A DNA stretch of 33,159 nt from assembly GCA_902806415.1 (NCBI GenBank), contig CADCWN010000420.1, positions 1 through 33,159 on the forward strand, in the 5' to 3' direction. The position numbers were made by a program, and so were the translations under genes. Below, one piece after another: positions 26,201 through 32,708 of this stretch; positions within the stretch are counted from its first letter, which is position 1; the number at the start of each line of letters is the position of its first letter. A model generated the notes under the pieces. That model was not told the origin of the DNA. It saw only the letters and a list, made by a program, of their open reading frames with translations, and made no database searches. Origin of the DNA: an uncultured Thermomicrobiales bacterium (lineage in GTDB: Bacteria; Chloroflexota; Chloroflexia; Thermomicrobiales; CADCWN01).

Positions 26201-26313
26201 CCACGCTCCTGCCCTACGGGCGTATCCTGCTCACTGGTGGCGGAGTCGGGCCACGCGAGACGGCCAGCACGGAGCTTTTCGACCCCGCACGACTCGCCAG
26301 CCCCCAACCGTAG
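23212..26313 (+). CDS. Ser/Thr protein kinase fused to Ig-like, ASH/HYDIN-like and Kelch-repeat domains
   Basis: A 1033-residue membrane receptor kinase. Residues ~10-275 are a Hanks-type kinase. It has lysine K41 in IALKVF, a catalytic loop H136-G-D138-L-R-P-E-N143 (HGD instead of HRD), D160-Y-G replacing DFG, and an APAYMAPER activation segment, so it is probably active. Residues ~300-515 hold two Ig-like/NEW3-like repeats, and a transmembrane helix follows at about 523-546. Outside lie a choice-of-anchor/ASH-HYDIN-like domain (about 605-705) and five to six Kelch repeats with VGGR/LGGR and EVYDPAT motifs (about 715-1025) forming a beta propeller. The order places two Ig-like repeats inside or requires another topology. 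The ligand is unknown. The promoter suggests a leaderless mRNA. Confidence 0.88.
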   Translation: MTDLSGQTYGNYRLDASLGAGALAEVYRAMDERTGRTIALKVFRDDLCAEPNFTARFLALAPTLATVGGPHVVPTLDWGAVAGRCFLALPLLVDGSLRQRLHSGGGGDRSPVHVALDLVAQAASGVADIHRHGLVHGDLRPENLLIERRDELSDRIQVADYGLLGLIEGRPLVGAPAYMAPERFGGQVADGRGDIYALGVILYEVLTGAQPFATASFSDAASLHARLALVPPRELRPELPPTIEAIVLRCLANDPAARYASAAALAADLRATADELRPRLPGTDTRGTPPEPQETVAQAEQPQAPPIALHLSEPGTLSLTPGEPATLHVTATNRGLAPAALTLTVEGASASWVVPSVREIEVAPGGSERVALTITVAREPHSSAGEYPVTLRATPRDGQGEGATVGILWVVRPFTEGALTLIPSGSSGQGRATYTLQVDNRGNAPLRRALTIRAAAPLVGLLASETVDLDPGTSATVALTISAPRHTFGRARRRSFTVEALSSSAETLTARGSITQRPRILPWLLSAALGALALVLAAVGTLTLRPEMLGSFVAVAPAPTANVVAQAEPTMATEAADIALAPTSAPIATATVPGRTVATAATPAPLALSASSLSFGTVPVGGNAVQNIQVRNTTARALTFRRIQIDGTDAGDFTRAGPCGLEPLGINLTCPLTVIFSPSSGGNRTARLTITLADGAAQVVTLGGIATAPAIGTPQIAPPARPVPPLAGARAGHAAATLAEGRKLIVAGGRNGPNSLKSVEIYDLATNVWVGGRDMGEARAGHTATTLSDGMVVILGGRGAAGVLKSAEVYDPATQGWSPFPALTTAREGHTTTLLSDGRTRGYRLLVLGGRGQDGTVLTSGETYDSNTRTWTETPGLLADGRADHTATLLKGTVQDSPRVLLVGGRDQGNRPAPARLFDPLGNEGSQAVPDAPGELLARVGYTATLVEATGQVLFIGGMTDQGGVAAITVYDPAAPPESAWREGDVPLPVARVGHTATLLPYGRILLTGGGVGPRETASTELFDPARLASPQP

Positions 26314-26359
26314 TGGTCCATTGCGCGCTCTCTGGTGGAGGAGAGCGGCCCTCACCCCC

Positions 26360-26477
26360 GCCGCCTCTGGGCGGCACCCCCTCTCTCCATCCGAGGAGAG
26401 AGGGAAGGGGCGTTGCAGAGCTGTAACCTTACCCTCCCCCTTCAGGATCCTTCGCCGCCGGGGCGGCGGGGAGGGGT
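26360..26477. repeat. cluster of three adjacent GC hairpins
   Basis: Three stems occur in a row: 26360-26365/26370-26375 (GCCGCC/GGCGGC), 26379-26388/26395-26404 (CCCTCTCTCC/GGAGAGAGGG) and 26453-26459/26462-26468 nested in ACCCTCCCC (26431) / GGGGAGGGGT (26468). There is no gene in 26314-26569. The CCCTCTCTCC type recalls dispersed repeats in Chloroflexota, but copy number was not checked. Confidence 0.6.
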
Positions 26478-26526
26478 CCGTCCGCTCCACAACCCCAGAA
26501 GTGTTCGCAAGATAGACGATTTGTGG

Positions 26527-26554
26527 GGGAGGCGGGCCAAGCGGCCCGCCTCCC
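26527..26554. terminator. 12-bp hairpin between kinase and methyltransferase genes
   Basis: GGGAGGCGGGCC (26527-26538), loop AAGC and GGCCCGCCTCCC (26543-26554) form a perfect stem, followed by TTCTGC on the plus strand. It is a likely transcript boundary between convergent genes. Confidence 0.55.
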
Positions 26555-26569
26555 TTCTGCTAAACAACG

Positions 26570-27181
26570 TTACCCAACCCCCACGCGCCTTGCGCGCAGG
26601 AGGATCGCTCGCGCATCCTCCCCGTCGGCCAAGCGTTTCGCCCAGGAGGTTGCGCAGCCGCGCAGGGCGGCGCGATCGAGCGGCGCAGACTGTTCGAGCG
26701 TCCAGCCCGCTCGTTGCAGATTCGCGCGCACGCGCCGAGTGCCCTCCTCCAGCGACCAACCAGCCACGGCCAGCGCACGACCGTTCAGGTTGAGGTCGAG
26801 CGTCGCACCACCCGGGCTGGCAATCGATCGCAGCCCGTCGTAGAGCTCCGCATCGGCGCAGAGCAGCCCCCTGAGCAGGCTACCCCATGGGAAGTTGATC
26901 GCGATCCGCGTGGCGAGCCCGGCCAGGTCGGGCGGCAGCGCGAGCGCGTCAGCGATCAGGTAGAGCGCGTTGGTCGGTGCGCGGCGCGAGACCGCGCGCA
27001 GATTCTCCCGGCAGAGGTCGATCCCGATAGCGAGGCCCGTCGGCTCGACCTGCGCGATCCGGCGCACATAGCGGCCATCGCCCGTGCCGAGGTCGATCAG
27101 CACCTCCCGAAAGATCGGCAGCCGCTCGGCCAGTGCCGCGCGATCGATCGCCAAGGCCTGTGTCCCATAGATTCTTTCCAC
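26570..27181 (-). CDS. KamB/NpmA-like 16S rRNA (adenine-1408 N1)-methyltransferase
   Basis: A 203-residue class I SAM methyltransferase. SAM motif I is D30-L-G-T-G-D-G36. The block FPW99GSLLRGLL and the C-terminal TSW180AKRL are hallmarks of the aminoglycoside-resistance methyltransferases KamB, KamC and NpmA, where the equivalent tryptophans stack on A1408 (W107 and W197 in NpmA). Methylation of A1408 blocks kanamycin- and apramycin-type drugs. GTG 27181 follows GAGGGGG by eight bases and gives the size of KamB (~215 residues). An upstream ATG at 27316 would cross a leader and is less likely. A 300-nt leader with terminator precedes it. Resistance is inferred from family, not shown. Confidence 0.8.
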   Translation of the reverse strand: MERIYGTQALAIDRAALAERLPIFREVLIDLGTGDGRYVRRIAQVEPTGLAIGIDLCRENLRAVSRRAPTNALYLIADALALPPDLAGLATRIAINFPWGSLLRGLLCADAELYDGLRSIASPGGATLDLNLNGRALAVAGWSLEEGTRRVRANLQRAGWTLEQSAPLDRAALRGCATSWAKRLADGEDARAILLRARRVGVG

Positions 27182-27337
27182 AGTTAGTACCCCCTCTTCG
27201 TTGCTCCAATCGGTGCGATCGAGCGGCAGAAGGGGGGGCGCGTGCGCGAGGTCGCCCCGGCGCATACGCGGGAGGGCGGGGTCAACCGCCGTCGAGGTCG
27301 TCCGGCGTGTGATCAAACCGATGGGAGGAGGTGGACA

Positions 27338-27368
27338 ACAAAAATTCCCCTGGCAGGGATGCCAGAGG
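27338..27368 (-). terminator. intrinsic terminator inside the leader of the methyltransferase
   Basis: On the minus strand 27368-27360 pairs with 27355-27347 (9 bp, one G-U, loop TCCC), followed by AATTTTTGTTG. It lies about 150 nt before the gene start, so full expression needs read-through. Confidence 0.75.
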
Positions 27369-27385
27369 TGCGGGGTACCGGCGAA

Positions 27386-27466
27386 TTATTGGGCGGGGAT
27401 CAGCCTAGCAGGGGGGCCGCGCCCGGGAACAGGTGGGGAGCGCCATCGTCGCAACCTCGTCAGCAT
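27386..27466 (-). CDS. possible leader peptide of the methyltransferase
   Basis: An ATG at 27466 opens 26 codons (MLTRLRRWRS...LIPAQ) ending at TAA 27386, 18 nt before the terminator stem. It has Arg-x-Arg and Pro-Pro motifs. A second ATG at 27446 opens MALPTCSRARPPC in another frame and has GAGG eight bases upstream, so it may be the better start. Neither is proven. The position just before a terminator matches ribosome-mediated attenuation leaders. Confidence 0.25.
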   Translation of the reverse strand: MLTRLRRWRSPPVPGRGPPARLIPAQ

Positions 27467-27487
27467 CGTGGTCAGGGCCGTGCGCAG

Positions 27488-27496
27488 ATGATACCA
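27488..27496 (-). promoter_or_regulatory. extended -10 promoter of the methyltransferase leader
   Basis: On the minus strand TG-G-TATCAT (27488-27496) is an extended -10 with start near 27481. It is back to back with the amidohydrolase promoter at 27526-27534. Confidence 0.45.
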
Positions 27497-27525
27497 CGCG
27501 CGGTCGGCTAGTGGCGCGGCGATTG

Positions 27526-27534
27526 TGCTATCCT
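27526..27534 (+). promoter_or_regulatory. extended -10 promoter of the amidohydrolase operon
   Basis: TG-C-TATCCT on the plus strand, preceded by GT as at 21168. The start near 27541 gives a leader of about 55 nt with GGAGG before the ATG. Confidence 0.5.
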
Positions 27535-27595
27535 CGCGCAGGATATTCCCATTTCCCCATCACTTGCAGGCAGATATTCTCGCTGCGGAGGGCCG

Positions 27596-29191
27596 ATGAC
27601 CGAGCAACTCTACCTGAACGCCACCGTCCTGACGATGAAACCGGACCAGCCGACGGCGGAGGCGGTCGTGGTCGAGCATGGGCGGATCACCTTCGTCGGT
27701 GGGATCGCCGAGGCGCGCGCCCACGCCCGACCGGGCTCCCGCGCGATTGATCTCGCGGGCCAAACCCTCATCCCCGGCTTCAACGAGGCCCACAACCACA
27801 TGATCAGCTTCGGGCTGTCGCTCGCGCAGGTCGACGCCGGGTATCCGGCGATCCGCTCGATCGCCGCGATGGGGGCCGCCTATACCGAGCGCGCCCGCTC
27901 CGCGCCGGAGAGCGCCTGGATTCGCGGGCGCGGCTACGACGACAACAAGCTCGCTGAGCGCCGCCACCCGACCCGCCACGATCTCGACGCCGCCGTGCCG
28001 GATCGCCCGGCAATCGTCACCAACGCCTCCGGCCACATGAGCGTCGTCAACAGCCGCGCGCTCCACCTCGCCGGGGTCGGGCGCGACACCCCCGATCCGC
28101 AGGGCGGGCACATCGTTCGCGACGAGCACGGCGAGCCGACCGGCCTGTTGCAAGAGACCGCCCAGGGTCTCGTCACGTCCCACATCCCCGAGCCGGGCGC
28201 GGCGGACCTGCGCGAGGCGGTTCGGCGTTGCTGCGAGGCGTATGCGGCGGCGGGGATCACCAGCAGCCAGGACGCCTCCAGCAGCAGCGGCGAGGAGATC
28301 GCCGCCTACCAGGAGGCGCGCGCCGGGGGCGAGCTCCTCCTCCGCACCAACCTGATGATCCGCGACAACCTCCTGCTGCACCTCGCCGCGCTCGGGCTGC
28401 GCGGCGGCTTCGGCGACGATCGGCTGCGGATCGGCCCGATCAAATTCTTCTCCGATGGTAGCCTGATCGGGCGCACCGCCGCCGTCACCGAGCCTTTCCT
28501 GGCCGACCCGCGCCCCGACAACCTGGGGTTGGAGATGATGCCGCAGGAAGAGTTGGACGAGCGGGTCTGGCTGGCGCACAGCGCCGGATTCCAGGTCGCC
28601 ACCCACGCGATCGGCGACCGCGCGATCGGGATGGTCCTCGACGCCTACGAGCGCGCGCTGGCTCGCCAGCCGCGCGCCGACCATCGGCACCGGATCGAGC
28701 ATTGCGGTATCCTGCGCCCCGACCTGATCGGTCGCCTGCGTGATGGCAAGTTCCTGGCCGTCAGCCAACCGATCTTCGTCTCCGAGTACGGCGACGGCTT
28801 CCTGCGCCATCTCGGCGAGGAGCGGGTTCGTCTCACCTACCCATTCAGCACTCTGCTCGACGCGGGGATCACCCTTGTCTTCTCATCCGATTGCCCGGTC
28901 TCCTCCTACCAGCCGCTGAAGGGGATCCGCGACGCGGTCTGCGAGCGGACCGGCAGCGGCGAGCCCTACGTCCCCGCCGAGGCGATCACCGTCGCGGAGG
29001 CGCTGCGCGCCTACACCGTCGCCGGGGCTTACGCCTCCTTCGAGGAGCGGGACAAGGGAATGATCGCGCCGGGGATGTTGGCCGACTTCGCCGTCCTCGC
29101 CGCCGACCCGCGCCATGTCGATCCACTGGGTCTGGCCGACCTCCCGGTGACGATGACGATCGTCGGCGGCGAGGCGATCTACGGGGGCTGA
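27596..29191 (+). CDS. YtcJ-like metal-dependent amidohydrolase
   Basis: A 531-residue amidohydrolase of the YtcJ/N-substituted formamide deformylase-like group (TIM-barrel with a small beta-sandwich). Metal ligands include H66-x-H68 in FNEAHNHM, a histidine in THAIGDRAI, another in HRIEHCGI and an aspartate in FSSDCPVSS. The N-terminal strand LYLNATVLTM and C-terminal PGMLADFAVLAADP are typical. GGAGG lies four bases before ATG 27596. It is 18 bp upstream of a P-loop kinase gene on the same strand, so the two are probably cotranscribed. The substrate is unknown; formamides or other amides are typical. Confidence 0.9.
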   Translation: MTEQLYLNATVLTMKPDQPTAEAVVVEHGRITFVGGIAEARAHARPGSRAIDLAGQTLIPGFNEAHNHMISFGLSLAQVDAGYPAIRSIAAMGAAYTERARSAPESAWIRGRGYDDNKLAERRHPTRHDLDAAVPDRPAIVTNASGHMSVVNSRALHLAGVGRDTPDPQGGHIVRDEHGEPTGLLQETAQGLVTSHIPEPGAADLREAVRRCCEAYAAAGITSSQDASSSSGEEIAAYQEARAGGELLLRTNLMIRDNLLLHLAALGLRGGFGDDRLRIGPIKFFSDGSLIGRTAAVTEPFLADPRPDNLGLEMMPQEELDERVWLAHSAGFQVATHAIGDRAIGMVLDAYERALARQPRADHRHRIEHCGILRPDLIGRLRDGKFLAVSQPIFVSEYGDGFLRHLGEERVRLTYPFSTLLDAGITLVFSSDCPVSSYQPLKGIRDAVCERTGSGEPYVPAEAITVAEALRAYTVAGAYASFEERDKGMIAPGMLADFAVLAADPRHVDPLGLADLPVTMTIVGGEAIYGG

Positions 29192-29209
29192 GCCTGGGAG
29201 GGCGCGGGG

Positions 29210-29761
29210 ATGGCAGCGGGAGCGATACCGGAAGGCAATACCCCCGCGCCACGGTCGGCTATCCCGCGCCCGCCCGCCCGCGCCCAGGCACCGCCGGAGG
29301 CGATCATCTTCATCGGTCTCCAGGGTGCGGGGAAATCAACCTTCTACCGGGAACGCTTCTTCGCCACGCACCTCCGCCTCAATCTCGATATGCTGCGCAC
29401 GCGCCGTCGCGAGACGCTGCTGCTCGGTGCCTGCCTCGCGGGGGGGATCGCGTTCGTCATCGATAACACGAACCCCACGCCGGAGGGGCGCGCCCGCTAC
29501 ATCACCCCATCGCGGGTGGCGGGCTTTCGGATCGTCGGCTACTACTTCGACCTCCCGCTCGCCCTCTGCCTGGCCCGCAACGCCGCGCGACCGAGAGCCG
29601 AGCGCATCCCGGTGCGCGGCATCTATGGCACGCGCAAGCGTCTCCGCCCGCCGATCTACGATGAAGGCTTCGACGCGCTGCATCGCGTGTACCTCGATAG
29701 GGGCGGCGCGCTGGCGATCGAAGACTGGGGCGTGGACACATCCCGCGCTGATCTCGCGTGA
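29210..29761 (+). CDS. P-loop kinase (AAA_33/polynucleotide-kinase-like)
   Basis: A 183-residue ATP-binding protein. Walker A is G36-L-Q-G-A-G-K42-S-T. The motif FVIDNTNPTPEGRARYI is the one found in polynucleotide-kinase and zeta-toxin-like P-loop kinases. A later LARNAARP helix resembles the lid. The first ~28 residues are Pro/Ala-rich and probably disordered. No antitoxin-like gene precedes it, since it follows the amidohydrolase by 18 bp, so a toxin role is not supported. It may phosphorylate an RNA, DNA or small-molecule end. The exact substrate is unknown. The start could be internal, but the ATG at 29210 has GGGAGGGCGCGGGG before it. Confidence 0.75.
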   Translation: MAAGAIPEGNTPAPRSAIPRPPARAQAPPEAIIFIGLQGAGKSTFYRERFFATHLRLNLDMLRTRRRETLLLGACLAGGIAFVIDNTNPTPEGRARYITPSRVAGFRIVGYYFDLPLALCLARNAARPRAERIPVRGIYGTRKRLRPPIYDEGFDALHRVYLDRGGALAIEDWGVDTSRADLA

Positions 29762-29804
29762 GGACCTGTTGGCGTAACCTTTGGCTATGCAATGCAGGTG
29801 ACCC

Positions 29805-30341
29805 TCAGTCAGATTCGGCCCACGGCCCTTCCATGATCGTGTATTCCAGTATGTGCTCCGCATCCGTATAGAGGAACTGCCCGCGCACCGACACGCCGAG
29901 CAAGACGAGCGGCAGCCAATAGGGATCGTCGGCCCACATCTCGGCGTAGGGGATCGCCTCGCGCGCGAACCAGCGCGGCGCGACCTCCTCCGTCTCGATC
30001 GGCCCGCCCGTCCACCGCTCGGCGACGTAGACGCAGATCTGCTGATCCCATCCGGCGAACTCCGCCCGCTCGGGGAAGAAGAAGTCGAGTGTCGCCAGCC
30101 GCCGCAGACCCAGGGGCGTGACGCCGATCTCCTCCTCCGTCTCGCGGATGGCTGTCTCATCGATCGTCTCGCCCGGCTCGGGTTTCCCGCCGACGCCGTT
30201 CCACTTGCCGACGCCGAAGCCGCGCTTCTTGCGCGCCAGCAGCACCTCGTCCCCGCGCAGCAACAGGCAGAGTGACGCCTGGCGCAGTGGCTCACGTTGC
30301 ACAGCGATCCGCGCGGCCAGGGTCGGAGCCCATCCGGTCAT
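29805..30341 (-). CDS. MTH1/MutT-like Nudix hydrolase
   Basis: A 178-residue Nudix protein with a perfect Nudix box G52-x5-E58-x7-R66-E-x2-E-E71-x-G73. GVGKWNGVGGK before it and FFFPE...WDQQICVYVAERW after it match the MTH1 (NUDT1)-like subfamily that hydrolyses 8-oxo-dGTP and related oxidised nucleotides. A role in sanitising the nucleotide pool is likely. ATG 30341 is preceded by GGGGAG; earlier in-frame starts lie in low-quality sequence. It is convergent with the P-loop kinase gene, with 43 bp between stop codons, and divergent from the sarcosine oxidase gene. Confidence 0.88.
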   Translation of the reverse strand: MTGWAPTLAARIAVQREPLRQASLCLLLRGDEVLLARKKRGFGVGKWNGVGGKPEPGETIDETAIRETEEEIGVTPLGLRRLATLDFFFPERAEFAGWDQQICVYVAERWTGGPIETEEVAPRWFAREAIPYAEMWADDPYWLPLVLLGVSVRGQFLYTDAEHILEYTIMEGPWAESD

Positions 30342-30682
30342 TGTTGCTCCCCATCTATCGCACTGGTGCCGCCCGCGCAAAAGGCATCGCGCAGGAAGCC
30401 CGATCGGGCGTTTTCGTCGGCACCGCCAAGTCGTGGGCGGTCTGCCCGCGGCAGGTCTCGCTGTTGTGGAGAACCGACGGTCGCGCCGCCTCCGTCGCGA
30501 GGTCGCGCACGCATGAGAAGCGCGTCCCACTTCAACCCGCAGATACCGATGATGTTACAACAGGTGGACTCGCTTTCTACCACTCGCAAGACACGATGAG
30601 AGCGCGGCACCCCTAGCGTCCGCCAGTGAGGATAGTAAGATACTCCCAACGATTGAGCGAGGATCGGGAGGAGCGCGGCGGT
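30342..30682. other. gene-free divergent intergenic region
   Basis: No convincing gene or RNA in these 341 bases. The part near 30520-30660 is relatively AT-rich and would hold the oxidase promoter, for which no clear -35/-10 pair was seen. GCCCGATCGGGC near 30399 is a short palindrome with GTTTT after it. Confidence 0.45.
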
Positions 30683-31852
30683 ATGACGCAGATCTATGAC
30701 GTGATCGTGATCGGGCTCGGCGGGATGGGGAGCGCAGCCGCCTATCAGCTCGCCGCGCGCAGACAGCGTGTGCTCGGCCTGGAGCGCCACACCCCGGCGC
30801 ACGATCGCGGTTCCAGCCACGGGCAATCGCGAATTATCCGGCAGGCGTATTTCGAGGACCCCGCCTATGTCCCGTTGCTGCTGCGCGCCTACGAACTCTG
30901 GCGACAGATTGAGGCCGAAACCGGCCAGGATCTCCTGCTCGCCACCGGCGGGCTGATGATCGGCGCGCCCGAGAGCGGCGTCGTGCGCGGGGCGATCCGC
31001 AGCGCCGAGGAATGGGGGCTCGCCCACGAGGTCCTCGATGCGGCCGCGATCCGCCGTCGCTTCCCCCTCTTCACGCCGCAGCCGCGGGAGATTGCCCTCT
31101 ACGAGGCGCTGGCGGGCTTCGTCCGCCCCGAGGCCAGCGTCGTCGCCCATCTCGACCGCGCGGCCCGACTCGGCGCGAACCTCCACTTCGGCGAGCCGGT
31201 GACCGCCTGGGAGGGATCACCGGGTGGCGAGGGGGTGCGCGTCACCACCGCGCGCGGCACCTACGAGGCGGCGCGGCTCGTGATCGCACCCGGCCCTTGG
31301 GCACCCGAACTCCTGGCGCGTCTCGGGCTGCCGCTGGAAGTCGAGCGGCAGGTGATGTACTGGTTCGATCCGATCGGCGGTGACGGCCCATTCCAGCCAG
31401 CGCAGTTCCCGATCTATATCTGGGAGACGGACCCGGACGTGACGATTTATGGCTTCCCGGCGAGCGATGGCCCCGGCAGCGGCGCGAAGGTCGCCTTCTT
31501 CCGCGTCCCCGGCCCGCACCAGGTCACGACGCCGGAGGCGATCGACCGCGAGGTGCGTGCGGCGGAAGTCTCGCAGATGCGCGAGTACATCGCCGACCGA
31601 ATCCCCGCCCTCAACGGCAAGTTCCTGCGCGCCAAGACCTGCATGTACACCAATACCCCCGACGAGCACTTCGTCATCACCACCCTGCCCGACGCGCCAC
31701 ACGTAGCGGTCGCCGCCGGGTTCTCGGGGCATGGCTACAAGTTCGCCTCGGTCGTCGGTGAAATCCTCGCCGATCTCGCCATCGAGGGGGCGACGCGGCA
31801 CCCGATCGCGCTCTTCAATCCTGAGCGCTTCGAGGATAGGGAACGGGATTAA
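30683..31852 (+). CDS. monomeric sarcosine oxidase / N-methyl-L-tryptophan oxidase
   Basis: A 389-residue flavin amine oxidase of the MSOX/SolA family. The dinucleotide motif is G11-L-G-G-M-G16. C320 in [13 protein letters not shown] matches the cysteine that binds FAD covalently in [14 protein letters not shown] is the usual C-terminal flavin block. It probably demethylates N-methyl amino acids (sarcosine, N-methyltryptophan, or a relative such as pipecolate), giving formaldehyde and hydrogen peroxide. The exact substrate is not readable. ATG 30683 follows GGGAGGAG by about nine bases and starts at the Rossmann strand, so an upstream ATG is not used. The inverted repeat at 31852 overlaps its stop codon. 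Confidence 0.92.
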   Translation: MTQIYDVIVIGLGGMGSAAAYQLAARRQRVLGLERHTPAHDRGSSHGQSRIIRQAYFEDPAYVPLLLRAYELWRQIEAETGQDLLLATGGLMIGAPESGVVRGAIRSAEEWGLAHEVLDAAAIRRRFPLFTPQPREIALYEALAGFVRPEASVVAHLDRAARLGANLHFGEPVTAWEGSPGGEGVRVTTARGTYEAARLVIAPGPWAPELLARLGLPLEVERQVMYWFDPIGGDGPFQPAQFPIYIWETDPDVTIYGFPASDGPGSGAKVAFFRVPGPHQVTTPEAIDREVRAAEVSQMREYIADRIPALNGKFLRAKTCMYTNTPDEHFVITTLPDAPHVAVAAGFSGHGYKFASVVGEILADLAIEGATRHPIALFNPERFEDRERD

Positions 31853-32398
31853 ACCACAGAGAACACAGAGCGCACAGAGAGGGGACGAGAGAAAGACGAG
31901 AGATGGACGAGAGGGGGGCGGAGGAAATGGTAGGAAATAGCGATGAGTTGACGCATCAGATTATTGGGGCGGCGATTGAGGTTCATAAGGCGTTGGGGCC
32001 GGGGTTGCTTGAATCGGTATATGAGGTTTGCTTGGCACATGAACTCTCTTTACGCGACTTGCAAGTTGAGCGGCAAAAGCCGTTACCGGTGCAGTATCGC
32101 GGTATCGAGTTCGAATGCGGCTATCGGCTGGATCTTGTCGTTGCGGAGTCGGTGCTTATCGAACTCAAGGCGGTCGAAAAGATGAGCAATCTCTTCGATG
32201 CCCAAATCATCTCCTACCTCAAACTTTCCGGCTACAAAACCGGCCTACTAATTAATTTCAATGTCCCCTACCTCACCAACGGTATCAAACGCTTCGCCAA
32301 CTAACCATCCCTCTTTCTCGTCTCTCTTTTCCTCGTCCCCCGCTCGTCTCTTATCCTTCTCTCGTTCCTTCTCTGTGCGCTCTGTGTTCTCTGTGGTT
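31852..32398. mobile_element. 29-bp inverted-repeat cassette carrying a GxxExxY gene
   Basis: A 29-nt left arm at 31852-31880 is exactly repeated in inverted form at 32370-32398. Each arm contains three ACAGAG units. Beyond the perfect arms the match continues imperfectly as purine-rich CGAGAGAA blocks. The enclosed DNA is visibly less GC-rich than its neighbours and holds one gene in plus orientation. The left arm overlaps the oxidase stop codon. The arrangement looks like an inserted cassette. No transposase is present and no target duplication was identified. Confidence 0.7.
31927..32304 (+). CDS. GxxExxY protein, PD-(D/E)XK-type nuclease fold
   Basis: A 125-residue protein with the eponymous motif G26-L-L-E29-S-V-Y32, preceded by the typical IIGAAIEVHKALGPGL helix. 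D69 in YRLDLVV and E79-L-K81 complete a PD-(D/E)XK-like catalytic set, so a nuclease fold is likely. The biochemical role is unknown for the family as far as I know. The family is known for multicopy, repeat-associated genes in environmental bacteria. ATG 31927 fits family starts. ATG 31903 is in frame but lies within the repeat-derived purine tract. Its AT-richer codons (ATT, GAT, TTG) differ from its neighbours and suggest transfer. Confidence 0.85.
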   Translation: MVGNSDELTHQIIGAAIEVHKALGPGLLESVYEVCLAHELSLRDLQVERQKPLPVQYRGIEFECGYRLDLVVAESVLIELKAVEKMSNLFDAQIISYLKLSGYKTGLLINFNVPYLTNGIKRFAN

Positions 32399-32444
32399 CA
32401 ATCCGTTCCTTCTGCGCCCTCCATGTGTTATTCAACCCCATCCA

Positions 32445-32708
32445 TCAGAAGTACACCAGCTCGCTCTCCGCCGCGATGATCGTAACCGGCAGGTGGAAGT
32501 CCTCGATGAAGTCGGCGATCTTCTCCAGGGTGGCGCGCGCATAATTGGCGTCGCTGGCGGCGCAGGCGATGGTCAGTTCGGCGGTTTGCCACGAGTCTTG
32601 TGCGCCCGTCTCGGCGATCGACACGCCGAACTGGTCGCGGATGCGGCTCTGGAGCGAGCGCAGCACCTGGCGCTTGTCTTTGAACAACTGGACACAATAC
32701 TCGTCGCT
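32445..32708 (-). pseudogene. 5'-truncated DUF503 (YlxP-like) gene
   Basis: From FKDKRQVLRSL to the stop this is a clear DUF503 protein (SIAETGAQDSWQTAELTIAC). The family begins with about 18 residues of the type VVGVCxxELHLPxxxS before LKDKR. Here that part is replaced by DEYCVQL after a TGA at 32709-32711, and the L of LKDKR is F. A TTG at 32687 could act as an unusual start, but the first beta-strand is lost. The break coincides with the 3' end of a serine recombinase. DUF503 is a small ribosome-associated-type family whose function is unclear to me. Confidence 0.75.

Noticed and set aside
27338..27420. T-box riboswitch before the methyltransferase
   Set aside because: Only a partial GGTACC-CCGC match; no convincing stem I or specifier loop and the downstream gene is not an amino-acid gene. 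Kept only as an alternative.
29210..29761. Zeta toxin of a toxin-antitoxin pair
   Set aside because: Only the P-loop and IDNTNP motif are shared; no small antitoxin gene is adjacent.
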